Part shown: positions 1-11,059 of the stretch, piece by piece
Layout: each line of letters starts with the position of its first letter
Position numbering within the stretch: the stretch's first letter is position 1
Assembly (NCBI RefSeq): GCF_030272615.1
Contig: NC_081412.1
Location: 38,756,911 to 38,820,910, forward strand
Reading direction: 5' to 3'
DNA from: Cryptomeria japonica
Taxonomy: Eukaryota > Streptophyta > Pinopsida > Cupressales > Cupressaceae
DNA length: 64,000 nucleotides
The notes under the pieces: generated by a model
Database searches by the model: none
The model's input: the letters and a program-made list of their open reading frames with translations, nothing else
Told to the model about the DNA's origin: nothing
Made by a program: the position numbers and the translations under genes

Positions 1-167
1 CAAATCAAAATCAACTTGAAACATTGCAAATCAAATCAAGTTATATCGGAACTCATATTGGATAACTTATCAAAACAATGACAGCAGACACACAGACTGC
101 CACTTCGCACTTATCCCTAGAAAATTGGCAAAAACCTACCTATTTTTTCTTCATCCAAAATCCCACT

Positions 168-540
168 TTACCTAACATTTTCCACTCATGCGCTACCCTA
201 TCCTATCTATGTGCCACCAAAACTACCCTAAGAGATACAACCCCATATGCGCTATCTTATCCTAGCCCTAGGCTACACCATTAACCCTATGCGCTAGGGT
301 ATACCTACGCACTATCCTACACTACCCATGCAAGCCCCTGCTAACCCTATGTGCTAGGTCTTTCCTACGCGCTACCCTTTTCTTCCTATACACTTCCCTG
401 TATTCCCGATGTGCTAACCTAACCCTAAGCGCTACCCTAACTCACTATTGTGCTATCCTAATCTACCCAGATGATACCCTATTTCATTAAACTCTACGTG
501 CTATGCAACTGATCGTATGCACTACGGTTTAACCCAGACG
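168..540 (+). repeat. Degenerate C-rich repeat built on GCGCTACCCTA
   Basis: A loose array of units resembling (T)GCGCTACCCTAACCC is seen, for example near 190, 248, 287, 308, 350, 379, 408 and 430. Spacing is irregular (roughly 20-60 bases). The CCCTAA core recalls the complement of telomere-type repeats, but the interposed GCGCTA makes it a distinct satellite-like sequence. No coding signal is seen. Confidence 0.6.
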
Positions 541-860
541 CCCTAAATGGTAAATATGAGTGGAAAATTTCAAAAACATGATAAAAAATGACAAAAAAAA
601 AATCGAAAAGGGGTAAAAAATGATGACTTACCGGTGGTCCATACGTGGCGGGCCTTTGATACCTACGAACGCGCTCAAATCGATGACAAGCAAAAAGAAT
701 CGACATTTTGTCTTTTTCTCCAAATGTCACTTTCTCCAAAGTCAGCAAAGCACAAATGAGACAAAATAAATTACTTTTTCCCTTTTATGGGGTAAATGAA
801 AATTAGGGTTGCATGGACCAATACGTAAATTGCTCGTGGTCTTATATCAAATGCTCATTA

Positions 861-955
861 TCGGGAGATGAATCAACTTATCACATTCAACATAGACAAA
901 ATTTACAATGCAATCAAAACACATCAAATTTTCAAAATTTTGATTCATCTCCCGA
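861..955. repeat. Perfect 15-bp inverted repeat, 65-nt loop
   Basis: TCGGGAGATGAATCA at 861-875 is the exact reverse complement of 941-955. The loop is AT-rich. It sits about 145 bases before the start of the LTR at 1101 and could form a stem in the element's RNA. The role is unknown. Confidence 0.8.
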
Positions 956-1533
956 GGGGGCATTATCAACATCATTTATCAAAATCTGGGGCACGACATG
1001 AACATCTCGACAAGACATCACACTGATAACCAAATCATGACGACACGTCATTTTCTTTGAATCAACATGTGCAGACACGTCACTTCAAAGAGGGACAAAA
1101 TGTAGACGTATAGAAATGACCATATTCCTAAATGAATATTTAATGTTCATTTTATTCTCATTCCTCTATTTTAGTTAAATCTAATTTAATTAAATGACCA
1201 CATTCTTCTATTTAATTAAATAAATTATTCAATTTATTTATTTAAATTCACTTAAGCCCTTTATATCATTTGATTGAAAAAATTATTTTATTTAATTAAA
1301 CCCCTTCTCTCTACTTTTAATTAAAGTTACATTTAATTAAATAGTTTACCCCAATTAAATAAATCTAATTTATTTAAATCTCCAACTTGCAACCAAATTG
1401 AAATAAAGCAATTTATTTTAATTAATCCTTTATCCTCCACCCACTTGTATTTTCCTACAAATGCAAGTTGCACAACTATTTTAAATAAATAAATTATTTA
1501 TTTAAAATCCTATTTATCCTCACCCACTTGAAA

Positions 1534-1733
1534 CCTTTAATGGTTTCCCTTAAAGTCTTCAAACTTAACGGCTTCCTTCTAGAGTCTTCTTAAGCCTTTA
1601 ATGGTTTCCCTTAAAGTCTTCAAACTTGAAGTCTTCAAACTTAATGGCTTCTTTCTAGAGTCTTCTTAAGCCTTTAATGGTTTCCCTCAAAGTCTTCAAT
1701 CATTTAAAGCTTTATCTTCCTTTTTCTCATGTA
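1534..1733 (+). repeat. Minisatellite inside the LTR, about 61-76 bp units
   Basis: The phrase CCTTTAATGGTTTCCCT recurs at 1534, 1595 and 1671, each followed by AAAGTCTTCAA and, in two units, by a stretch ending GAGTCTTCTTAAG. The second unit has an extra 15-bp duplication, so the spacing is 61 then 76. The related LTR at 35664 lacks this expansion. Confidence 0.8.
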
Positions 1734-2459
1734 AATAATTAAGATTTATTTAAATCCAAAATTTACATTCACATTTAAATAAATTAATATTTATTTAAAT
1801 ATTTATCCAAATGCAAATTACAACATTTAATTGAAATAAATGATTTTATTTTAATTGAAAATCCCAAAATTCCTCCCACTTGCATTCTCCTACAAAATCC
1901 ACTTGCATGCCTAAATCCCTTCTAGATTCTTCTAACTCCTTCTAATTAGCCTAATCCTATCCTAATTATTGTCACATTCCTAAATAAAAGGAAGTCACTT
2001 CTCAAAAACCTCCAAAGTCTTCAATAACCATTAAAGGCTTTATGTTGTCAAATGGTTAACCTCTAAAGTCTTCCAAACCATTAAAGGCTCTTACATAACC
2101 ATTTATGGTTAACTCACCTTTTACCTTTGGTTAGAGACTTTCCTCTAACTTAACCATCCTTTTGACTCATGGGTCTCTTCAAATCATTTATTTCTTTGAC
2201 TAAGGTATCCATTTAACCCTTTCAAATTCATTTATCCCTTGGATAAAAGGAATATCCATTAACCTAACCCTAACCCAACCCCCAAGGGTAACCATCATGT
2301 CCCCTCAATCATTTAATGTTTCCTACCTCTCCTCTCAAGCAGTCTTATGTTGACAATTGTCACCATTTCATTGGTGAAAATTGCAAACATGGATTGATAA
2401 CTTTCAATCCCGACCCTTGATAACTCCTACAATCTTGACCCTCCATTGCCCTATTTTCA

Positions 2460-2470
2460 CTATAAATAGA
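2460..2470 (+). promoter_or_regulatory. TATA box of LTR family 1 (copy 1)
   Basis: CTATAAATAGA lies in the LTR at the same relative place as the one at 36602 in the second copy, which supports a conserved Pol II promoter. The transcription start is inferred to lie about 30 bases downstream. Confidence 0.65.
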
Positions 2471-2971
2471 GCTCTCCTTCCTCCATTTCAAAGATGATCC
2501 AAGCTTTTAGTATCTCATTTATGCTCAATTTTATCAATACATTTAGCCTCTCTTTGCAATAGGAATTAATCTAATATAGCATTTTAGAATATTTCCTTTA
2601 TCATTAGCTTAAATCATTAACTAGTATAGCATGTTAGGATAGTATTTATACTAACCTTGTCATCTTATAATCTAATTTAACTCGTTTGTAGAATCATGCA
2701 TAAATAGGATGCATTCATGTTAAAAACACTCAAAAGCATCCCTCGTTCTTGCATTAGTCATCCCTAAGTCACTTTGCTCAGTGATCTGAGAGCAAAGGCA
2801 TTGGCTTGAGGGACCTTGTGAGATAGAGAACCATGGAAGCTACCTTGGGAAGTTGAGTCATTCTTCATGACTCCATAACTTGCACCAAGAAGTCTTGTGG
2901 GTGTGTGGACAAGCCTCTTTGAACATAATTTTCACATTTTAAGTTTCATCGCCTCGTTTTTCCCGCATACA

Positions 2972-3884
2972 ATCTTTTTTTTATCTTTTTTGTGTGATAG
3001 GTATTTTGCTTGCAAATAATTCTTGGCTCTTGCATTTGATCATCAACTTCTACATGGTATTCTCTTCATTGCATCACTCACTTTTGAAGAGGGGATTTTT
3101 CCCATGTGTTTTTTCTCCTTATCTTTGTTTAGAGAGACCTCGTTGGTTTGAGTTGCATTGATTTTTATTGGTTTGTACATGAGTACATAATCAAGCTTAA
3201 TTGTTGGGACTCATTCATGCATGCATTCATATTATCTATTTAGCTTATCCCTAAGTTAATCTTAAGTTAATCGTAGATTCAGCTACGAGGCATAGTTTAA
3301 TTTTTGAATTTGAGAAAAATGGAAGAGTCATAGATTCTTACATGGTCCATAATTCGCAAACTATAATAAAAATTACAAAATCCAAATTCCACATCCAGTA
3401 ATTGCATTCACTCTATTAGTGACATGGAGCATTTAGATAAAATAGAACAAACACAAAATCACACAAAGGCACAATCTAAATGTTCTTTTTTTTTTAAGAA
3501 CATAGCATACTTATATTTTTTGAATACAAAAATGAATTGCGCTAATTGAATTCAAATTGGAATCCTACCAAATGGAAAAACTAGAAATCCCACCCAAAGA
3601 AGGATAGGTTCAGGAACTAGAACCAAAAACCTTAATACATCATGTCCACGAGCTTAAATAGAATTACTTTTCTAAATCAGGAAAATATTTTTACAATTAA
3701 ATAAATTCTTGTGTATGAACCATGTGTTGTCACATCATGGAGATCATTACAACTGATTCTGCATGGAGAATGTATCATTTTGTTTCCCATGTGCCTATTG
3801 CATGAATGCTACTTGTAGAGTAAAAAATCCCAAGTCCATTTATAATTGTACCTACACTTTTGTAGCCACTTTAGTCTTTGTTCC
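2972..3884. other. Unassigned DNA between two elements
   Basis: AT-rich sequence with no convincing reading frame, no LTR ends and no repeat shared with the rest of the window that I could see. Confidence 0.6.
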
Positions 3885-3889
3885 CCTAG

Positions 3890-4540
3890 TGGTGCAAGAG
3901 CACCTAACACAAAGGCACAAAAGGAGTCTATAAAAGGATAAAGATCAATTCATAAGTATATTCAATTACATTTTTATTTGTAACGTCATTTTGAGTCAAT
4001 ATGAATCAATATGTAAGGCTATAAGAGCCCATTGTAATGAGTTGTCCAAGTTGTCCTAATAAGGTCTTGAATTAGTCATTTGGTAAAACTTGTATTAAAT
4101 ATTCTTGGAGGGATAAAATGGTGAAAAAAATACATTATTATTCTATCCTAATATGTTTTTAAGGTTATTTTGAAGGTTTAAAGTCATTTGAGTCAAAAGT
4201 TGTAAAAGTTGTAAAATGCAACTTTTCAAAAGTTGTAAAAAGACCAAAATGGGAAGTTGTATGGTCATAAGAGGAAGTTGGGTAGTTGTAACTGCCATGT
4301 GAAGATGAAAAGGCTATAAAACCTCTATAATGGTTGTTCATAAGAGGATGTAAAAATTGGAGAAGAATTGGAAAGCATTGGAAACATTAGGTTTTCATTT
4401 GCAAGAAATGAATAGATGAAGGGTTTAAATGATTCAGGTTTAATGCATGATATATGGATCTACAATCATTATGGATTGATATATAGGGAGAAGATTTGAT
4501 AATGGTTATTTGATTGATGTTTTCATGATGCTCTACATCA
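3890..4540 (+). repeat. 5' LTR of the TRIM element
   Basis: This is a 651-bp repeat with TG...CA ends. It aligns with 4898-5994 except for about 445 bases present only in the 3' copy (roughly 5399-5842). TATA-like motifs occur at 3929 (CTATAAAAGG) and 4314 (CTATAAAACC). Confidence 0.9.
4315..4320 (+). promoter_or_regulatory. TATA box candidate in the TRIM 5' LTR
   Basis: The sequence GGCTATAAAACC is conserved in the 3' LTR. An alternative TATA-like site lies at 3929. Which of the two is used cannot be told from sequence. Confidence 0.45.
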
Positions 4541-4543
4541 AAT

Positions 4544-4555
4544 TGGTATCAGAGC
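4544..4555 (+). other. Primer binding site, initiator Met-tRNA
   Basis: TGGTATCAGAGC, the classic plant LTR-retrotransposon primer site complementary to the 3' end of tRNA-iMet, begins three bases after the 5' LTR end. This sets the element's plus orientation. Confidence 0.92.
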
Positions 4556-4897
4556 TCAACAAAACGTTTGGGCTGAGCAAGTGATTGGTATTTTGGTTTG
4601 CTAATGGTTGTGGTTGCAGATGTATATCCACTAGCTGCAAGTAGGCAGATATGAAGGTCTGTCATGGGGCCATAGGAGATGGTTCAAGGGGCCTGAGAAA
4701 GAGGTCCAGTGGGTTTCCAAAAGACCTAGGGAGAGAGGCAAGGAAAGGACTCCTGGGTGAGGCAAAGTAGTTGGTGAGCTTGGTGCAACATTGAGGATGG
4801 ACTTATGTTTGGAGCAGCATCTTGAGGAGCAGCCAGTATGCAAGTTATTTTCATCCATGTTTCCAAGGGACTTGGAAACTTTTCAAAGTCGGGAGTA

Positions 4898-5994
4898 TGG
4901 TGCAGGAGCACCTAACACAAAGGCACAAAAGGAGTCTATAAAAGGATAAAGATCAATTCATAAGTATATTCAATTACATTTTTATTTGTAATGTCATTTT
5001 GAGTCAATATGAATCAATATGTAAGGCTAAAAGAGCCCATTGTAATGAGTTGTCCAAGTTGTCCTAATAAGGTCTTGAATTAGTCATTTGGTAAAACTTG
5101 TATTAAATATCCTTGGAGGGATAAAATTGTGAAAAAAATACATTATTATTCCATCCTAATATGTTTTGAAGGTTATTTTGAAGGTTTAAAGTCATTTGAG
5201 TCAAAAGTTGTAAAAGTTGTAAAATGCAACTTTTCAAAAGTTGTAAAAAGACCAAAATGGGAAGTTGTATGGTCATAAGAGGAGGTTGGGTAGTTGTAAC
5301 TTCCATGTGAAGATGAAAAGGCTATAAAACCTCTATAATGGTTTTTCATAAGAGGATGTAAAAATTGGAGAAGGAATTGGAAAGCATTGGAAACATTTTG
5401 GTATCATATTTTTATTGTTTTCAATCTCTTGTTTTGTGATCTTGGAAGCTTTTCCTCTTGTTTCCAGGCCTGGTACGGCCATGTACAACCTAGAAACAAG
5501 TGTATTTCCATAATTATAGTGTAGTATATTGAATAATATTTCCATTGCTTTTGGTTTGAGTTTATTTCATTCAGTTTTGAGAAAGTTATGAATGTTTTGG
5601 TGAAAACCGTTTGGAACTACCCAGAACCTTGATTCACGGCAACCAGTTTTGGCACAATCATCATAACTTTTCATTTCACCGTTGGATCTTTCTATAATTT
5701 TGAGGAAATTTTATAACTAGCATTTCTAAAATATTACTGGAGAGATTGTCTAGGTAATTAATATTTTAAGAGTTATTAATGATTGTTCATGACTGTAATT
5801 TCATGACCAGAATAGAGTAAATTTCATAGTTTGGACAAATTCTTGGTTTTCATTTGCAATAAATGATAGATGAAGGGTTTAAATGATTCAGGTTTAATGC
5901 ATGATATAGGGATCTACAATCATTATGGATTGATATATATGGAGAAGATTTGATAATGGTTATTTGATTGATGTTTTCATGATGCTTTGCATCA
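4898..5994 (+). repeat. 3' LTR of the TRIM element, with an extra 445 bp
   Basis: It is the same repeat as 3890-4540, but includes about 445 bases between a GGAAACATT stretch and a GGTTTTCATTTGC stretch that are adjacent in the 5' LTR. It is preceded by a weak purine-rich tract (AAAGTCGGGAGTA, 4885-4897). The short repeats TTTTGG and TCTTGG at the ends of the extra block would suit a deletion in the 5' LTR, but an insertion in the 3' LTR is not excluded. Confidence 0.88.
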
Positions 5995-5999
5995 CCTAG

Positions 6000-8600
6000 C
6001 ATCTAAGTAAACTCATTTTAGCCCTTGCATCACCCTTTTCCTTCTTAGGATGTTTAGGACACCATTTTAGTGGCTACCTTTTAGTGTTTCTTTTGTGTTA
6101 TCCGCATGTTTCTCTTGTCACCCATCATTTCTTAATGTGATTTATCTGGACACTAGCACACCACACAAATTTCCACACATTGCACAAATGTCTCACAACA
6201 TCTTAATTATCATGTCTCAGTTTTGAGTGTTTTGACACCTATCACTTCCCAAGTTAGTGGAGAGGGCTTGGAATCTCTTGAAATGACACCAATATCTTCT
6301 TTCCCTTCTATTCTCTCTTTTAAATCCATCTCTTCACATCGTGCAATCTCTATTGTATCTCTCTTGGTTCTTTTATCGATCTCTAGTGCTCTCTTAGCTC
6401 TCACAACTTTATCTTACTCCCTCTTATTTGCAACAACAATCTCTAGCTTGCTACAATAGTCTTTGCATATCTCTTGGCTTTCTCAAGTCTTCCTAGTAAT
6501 ATCTATCTATTTACCTTGTCTTTGAGCATCTTGGGATTTATCACATCACTTATATATCAAATCATTTACCTTTCCCATTTACATTTTTATCTATCTATCT
6601 ATTTGTTGTGGAGATGGAAACCAAAGAAGGAATTTGACTAAAGCAAGTCCCCAAACAGCCCTAAACATTTGTCCTCTTTTATGCATGTGTAGGTTTCTTG
6701 AAGGCATTCAACTACACAGAGGTTTGCTATTTGTTATTAATTTTTTTTATTTAAATCTTTATTCTACTTCTTTGTATCTCTATTGTATAGTATTTTCTCA
6801 TATATTTTTTATTCTAGGTTTTGTAGGTTTTTGTAGGTTTTCTAAAACATAGAGTCGGTTTTTTGCCTTTTTGAGTGTTTTTTTTCTATTTGTATGAGAC
6901 TATAGCACATCATGCAGACGTTTACACCGCACTGGAATCCTTAACTAAGATGTTTGCTTTTGGACCAAAAATTCCTCACCATCTTCTCTTTTCATTCCTA
7001 TAACAATAATCTTCATTTTCTTTGTCTATAATTAGATATATTCACCAGTTCTTCTAGTTGGAAATATCTGAATGCATGTTGTGAAACTAGCTCTCCAGAG
7101 AACATAATCTCCTTTCTGTAAGGTCATATTTAGCCCATTACACCACCTTAAGTGCCTAAATGATTCTATTATAACTACTCAGGTAGAATAGATTCTTGAA
7201 ATTTTACGTAGATATTTTATTGTAATTCGAACCTATTTCTTTAATTTATCTAAGTGGCACATTCTAATGAATTCTACACTTCAAAATGACTTGTACCATG
7301 TTCTTATCTTTTATCCATTACATAAATTCTCCATATTATCGGTTTGCCAAAATGTGTTATTCTTCACTTGCAGTGTATGTTCCTCCACCTTCCTTTAGAT
7401 AAATATTGTAACTAAGACATGTGGTGCGTTGGAAGAGATTTTAAATAGTCCTTCTTCCATACTTCTACTAGAACTTTGCAGAGATAACATGTGGCACTCC
7501 CCACCCATAGATGGAGAAAGGGAAAGCCCCTTCTTGAAAACATGTTAGACCACTATGTTGTGCACAAGTGTACCTTTTCAAGGATGAAGGCTTATGGTGT
7601 GTTAGTAAAATTCACAAGATTGACATGTAGCTCACATTTATATTGGGCCATAGGGTTTTCAAGAAGAAGAGTTACCCAAGAAGGATGATGCCAATGCTAA
7701 AATGAAATGTTTACAACATTATTTCTATTAGTGATCTAATCATTTATTCTCAAATCTTATAGATTTATCTACAAGTTACAAAACAATTAAGGAAAATAAA
7801 CTTTCCTATGGCTAAGTTTATATCTTTGGACAAAAAGCTTTGGGTTTTTTAGTACAACCAATCATGCACCCCTACAACAACTTGAGTATAATAAGTCTAC
7901 CTTCTTTTTTACCTCAAAGGTTAATTTCATTCAATCATTTTCCCAAAATCTTTTTCACTTTAGTTATGGCTTATTCTTATAGATATTCTCAAACTTTTGC
8001 AAATTGTCTCACATCAATCTCCTTTTGTGGCAACAAACTTCTTTAATTCTCTAATTAGCAAGTGCCAAACTCAAAAAAAAATTGACCCTAAAGGAAAAAT
8101 AGAATTCGAAGCAACAATAAAAACACTTAACTACTCATTTTGTTAATCAATTCAATACATATAAATAGTTACAAATAATCTTAACATGATCCTATAAATT
8201 TGCTAATTGTTCTGACAGCAATTGTAGTTGATTGATAGCAAACTGGTATTGTTTGACAACACATTAAACTTAACTAAGCATATTCGACACCTAACACTAT
8301 TTGATGACACATACACAACACTCCATTATAACTTATTTGTTTATGTTGGAGAATCCATTCCAACACCCTGTCATAATGCTACAATAATAGACTAACTGCA
8401 ACAAAACAAAAGGAAATACATATGCCAAAAAAATTCTTCAGAAAACAGTTCTCAGACTAGTAAGAATGATTCGATATTCTCCACAACTACAAGTATAATC
8501 ATGCATCTATCATATAAGTTAGTTACCTACATCATTGGACACAATTTTCACATGAAATGTCTCATCACCCCCTCCTAAAGGTAGAATGTTGAACCTCTAA
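6000..8600. other. Unassigned AT-rich DNA
   Basis: Short open frames exist on both strands, but none shows a recognisable domain or consistent coding character. No terminal repeats were found. Confidence 0.5.
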
Positions 8601-8820
8601 AATTTTGGATCTCCCCTGAACTATTGTACACCAATCCTCACATGTATGTCTCATAACCTCAACCAGGTATAGTTTCTCTGGTACACTAGCACCTTGGACT
8701 ATTGAACACTAAAATTTTGGACCTCCCCTAAACTATTGGACACCAATCCTCACATGTATGTCTCATAACCTCAACCAGGTATAGCTTCTCTGGTCCACTA
8801 GCACCTTGGACTATTGAGCA
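8601..8820 (+). repeat. Tandem duplication, 112-bp period
   Basis: Units begin at 8601 and 8713 with AATTTTGGA, and both run through a CTCACATGTATGTCTCATAAC block to CTTGGACTATTGA. Only a few differences are seen between units. Confidence 0.85.
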
Positions 8821-8827
8821 TCTGGCT

Positions 8828-8973
8828 ATTCTCTGATGTATTTATGCATATTGTGAGAGAACTATCTACACTATAAATCTACTAAAGAGATTGGCAACAA
8901 ATTCTCTGATGTATTTATGCATATTGTGAGACAACTATCTGCACTATAAATCTACTAAAGAGATTGGCAACAA
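8828..8973 (+). repeat. Tandem duplication, 73-bp period
   Basis: ATTCTCTGATGTATTTATGC starts both units (8828 and 8901). Each ends in AGAGATTGGCAACAAA. It lies 8 bases after the previous duplication, which suggests locally repeated slippage or repair events. Confidence 0.88.
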
Positions 8974-9375
8974 AGTGATGAAGATTGACAACTAATTGAC
9001 AAAATAGGACAACAAACTAAAGGTGTTTGAAACCATATTAAACAACTCATTTTTTATTGACACCTATTGCAGACATAACTATAACAAAAACATAATTTTG
9101 TTATAATTCATTGTAATAGTTTATCTCTTTAAATATGATATTCATTTGTCTTAAATCATAATGGATGGTTTGAGTGGTGGGAAACTCATAAAATAGGGGT
9201 GATTTGGTTTTAATAAGATAAAAATGGAGTTTAATATAAATCTTGTGATATTTCATTTATTTAATTAGGTTATGATGTTTTTTAAGTAATTTTTTTGTCA
9301 CAATTAAAGTTGAGGTGGTAAGTGAAAGTTGAGGTGATAACAGATCAAATTTGTGACATTTAACTAGTAGAAGAC

Positions 9376-9500
9376 TAGATCTTATTAAAGCGAAAAAATG
9401 TATTGTAGTTTTTATAAGTTTTTGTTTTGGAGATGATAGATCTTGTTGAAGAGAAAAAATGTATTTAGCTTTTATAAGTTTTTGTTTCGGAGATGATAGT
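9376..9500 (+). repeat. Tandem duplication, 61-bp period
   Basis: Units start TAGATCTT at 9376 and 9437 and share GAAAAAATGTATT and a TAAGTTTTTGTTT block near the end. No coding role is apparent. Confidence 0.8.
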
Positions 9501-10780
9501 ACAAGTAGAGTATCCATTTGATATGTTGGTATTATGGAAAATATTGTACAACAAATTCATTGTTTTTAACTTTTTGACATTGTTGATAAATTTAATCCTT
9601 ATCATACTCGACTTATTTGTAAGAGATCTCTAGAAAATATTAGTTATCCAATAAATTTTTAAAATCATTGGTCAAGGTTATAAGTCTTTCTAAGGTTATA
9701 ACTTTTAATAGTCTTAACAAAAGGTATCATGGGTTGTCACATAAAGAAACTAATAGGTATATTTTTTTGTCACTAAGCTACGTATTATAAAATATTATAT
9801 TAAATGAATTCAAAAGTCTTTGGAAAAGATGTACACCTCATGGAGGGAATATGTTTTCAAATAATACCTAAGTGTTGGTGAAAGCTTCTGTTTTAGGGAA
9901 GGAATCTTTCTAGGCTTTTAGCCAATATGAGCAAGCATCCCAACTTAGGGACTATTCTCAACAGGTGTCATTATCCTTGGAAGCTATGTTCATATTACAA
10001 AGATTTTATTTCAAATGCTACAAATGATGATATCAGCCCACATGACAAGGTGCCTTGTTACTGAGGAGAAAAGTGATATGCTAAAAAATGAATACAGGTA
10101 ATGAGCTTTAACAACATTGATACATAATTTTTCTCTTCTTCTCTCTTTATCTCATTTATATAACAAGTGTTGCAATGCAGTTGGAGTCCCTGCCTTTTGC
10201 AGGAACAAGACATGTGTTCTATGTTTAAAGAATAGTGATTGAAATTGATTTATCACAGCCAAGATATGTAAAAGAAGACTTTGAAAAAATAACAAATCAA
10301 ATTATATGCAAACAGGAAATGCAAGATAGAGGCTAAGAAGCAAGGATGTGCCTCTTAGTAGTCCTCAAAATCTAACAAATATCGTAGCAGCCCTCAAAAT
10401 CTAATAAATATCAATCATAGTTATAGAGTATGCATCCTACTCTGAATTGAGACAAGAAAGTATGTGTTAGGAACATATTAAAGCATATTCCTTTCTCCAC
10501 ATCATAAAATAATCAAAAGTTGACAAATCTAAATTAATAGTGGTGTCACTTCTCTTACCTCTGATCACATCACATTTCCCAAGTGTTTTTATTGAAATCA
10601 CCTACCAAAAAGTAGAGAAAATACATGATTTAGTAAAAATGAAAAACTAAGAGTTCTACAACATTGTAGGAAAGAGATAGATGACCTTTAGGTGAGCTGG
10701 TAAAATCAAATCATCTAATTACAAATAATGAGGGAAAGGTCCAGCTAGTTTTTCAAGAAAAGATATCAAACATCGAAAAC
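9501..10780. other. Unassigned DNA left of the LINE
   Basis: No recognisable gene or repeat was seen. Its right edge carries the left copy of the LINE target-site duplication. Confidence 0.5.
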
Positions 10781-10797
10781 AATTAATGCAATTACCA
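10781..10797 (+). repeat. Left target-site duplication of LINE A
   Basis: AATTAATGCAATTACCA here matches AATTAATACAATTACCA at 18931-18947 with one difference in 17. The right copy directly follows an A tail. Confidence 0.85.
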
Positions 10798-11059
10798 GCT
10801 AGTGTCATCTAAAATCTAATCAAAGCTATAGAGAAAATTGTCTCAGGAATGTAGAGAAAAATTGTGGAGTTGAACCAGAAAAACTAGTGGATCCAGAGAA
10901 TCCAAAGAAAGCTTAATAGTAACCAGAGGTTCCTGAGGACCCAGAGAAATTAGAGATTTAAGAGAAACGAGAGTTTCCAGAGGTCCCAGAGAATCCAAAG
11001 AATCCAGAGGAAGCAGAGTAATCAAAGATGGATCTGGATAGGATTTCCTTCGCACTTGA

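Larger units (their letters stand above)
1..1100 (+). mobile_element. Internal 3' part of an LTR retrotransposon, cut by window start
   Basis: This stretch lies directly upstream of a long LTR that begins TGTAGAC at 1101. The last bases before it (1087-1100, AAAGAGGGACAAAA) are a purine tract placed as the polypurine tract of a 3' LTR would be, so the element reads on the plus strand. No gag or pol reading frame could be recognised here; the short open frames carry no known motif. The segment contains a C-rich telomere-like repeat (168-540) and a perfect 15-bp inverted repeat (861-955), described separately. The superfamily is inferred as Ty3/Gypsy-like only from the LTR length and ends, so this is tentative. 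Confidence 0.5.
1101..2971 (+). mobile_element. LTR (family 1), 3' LTR of an element entering from the left
   Basis: The block starts TGTAGAC and ends GCATACA, giving TG...CA ends, and is about 1.87 kb long. A second copy of the same family lies at 35664-37139; the two share their start, the TATA region near 2460, the block around 2750-2830 and the end. This copy is longer mainly because of internal duplications, including a minisatellite at 1534-1700. A purine tract precedes it and no 5-bp target duplication links its flanks (CAAAA versus ATCTT), which fits a 3' LTR rather than a solo LTR. It contains no coding region. Confidence 0.75.
3890..5994 (+). mobile_element. Complete TRIM-type non-autonomous LTR retrotransposon
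   Basis: Two direct repeats, 3890-4540 and 4898-5994, flank a 357-bp middle. The element is bounded by a perfect 5-bp target duplication CCTAG (3885-3889 and 5995-5999). Each LTR starts TGGTGCA and ends CATCA. The first LTR is followed two bases later by a primer binding site matching the 3' end of initiator Met-tRNA. The middle is far too short for gag or pol, and no coding frame on the plus strand is recognised, so the element must borrow proteins from others. The LTRs are nearly identical over their shared length, so the insertion looks younger than its neighbours. Confidence 0.92.

Noticed and set aside
4544-4555. Piece of a tRNA gene
   Set aside because: Only the short complement of the tRNA 3' end is present, exactly where a primer site belongs after an LTR; no cloverleaf can be drawn.
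6223-6459. 78-codon plus-strand serine-rich open frame
   Set aside because: Low-complexity CT-rich text with an overlapping open frame on the other strand; no domain and no gene context.
10843-11055. Minus-strand open frame of leucine/serine repeats
   Set aside because: It arises from a CCAGAG-type microsatellite-like text in the LINE A leader; not a credible protein.
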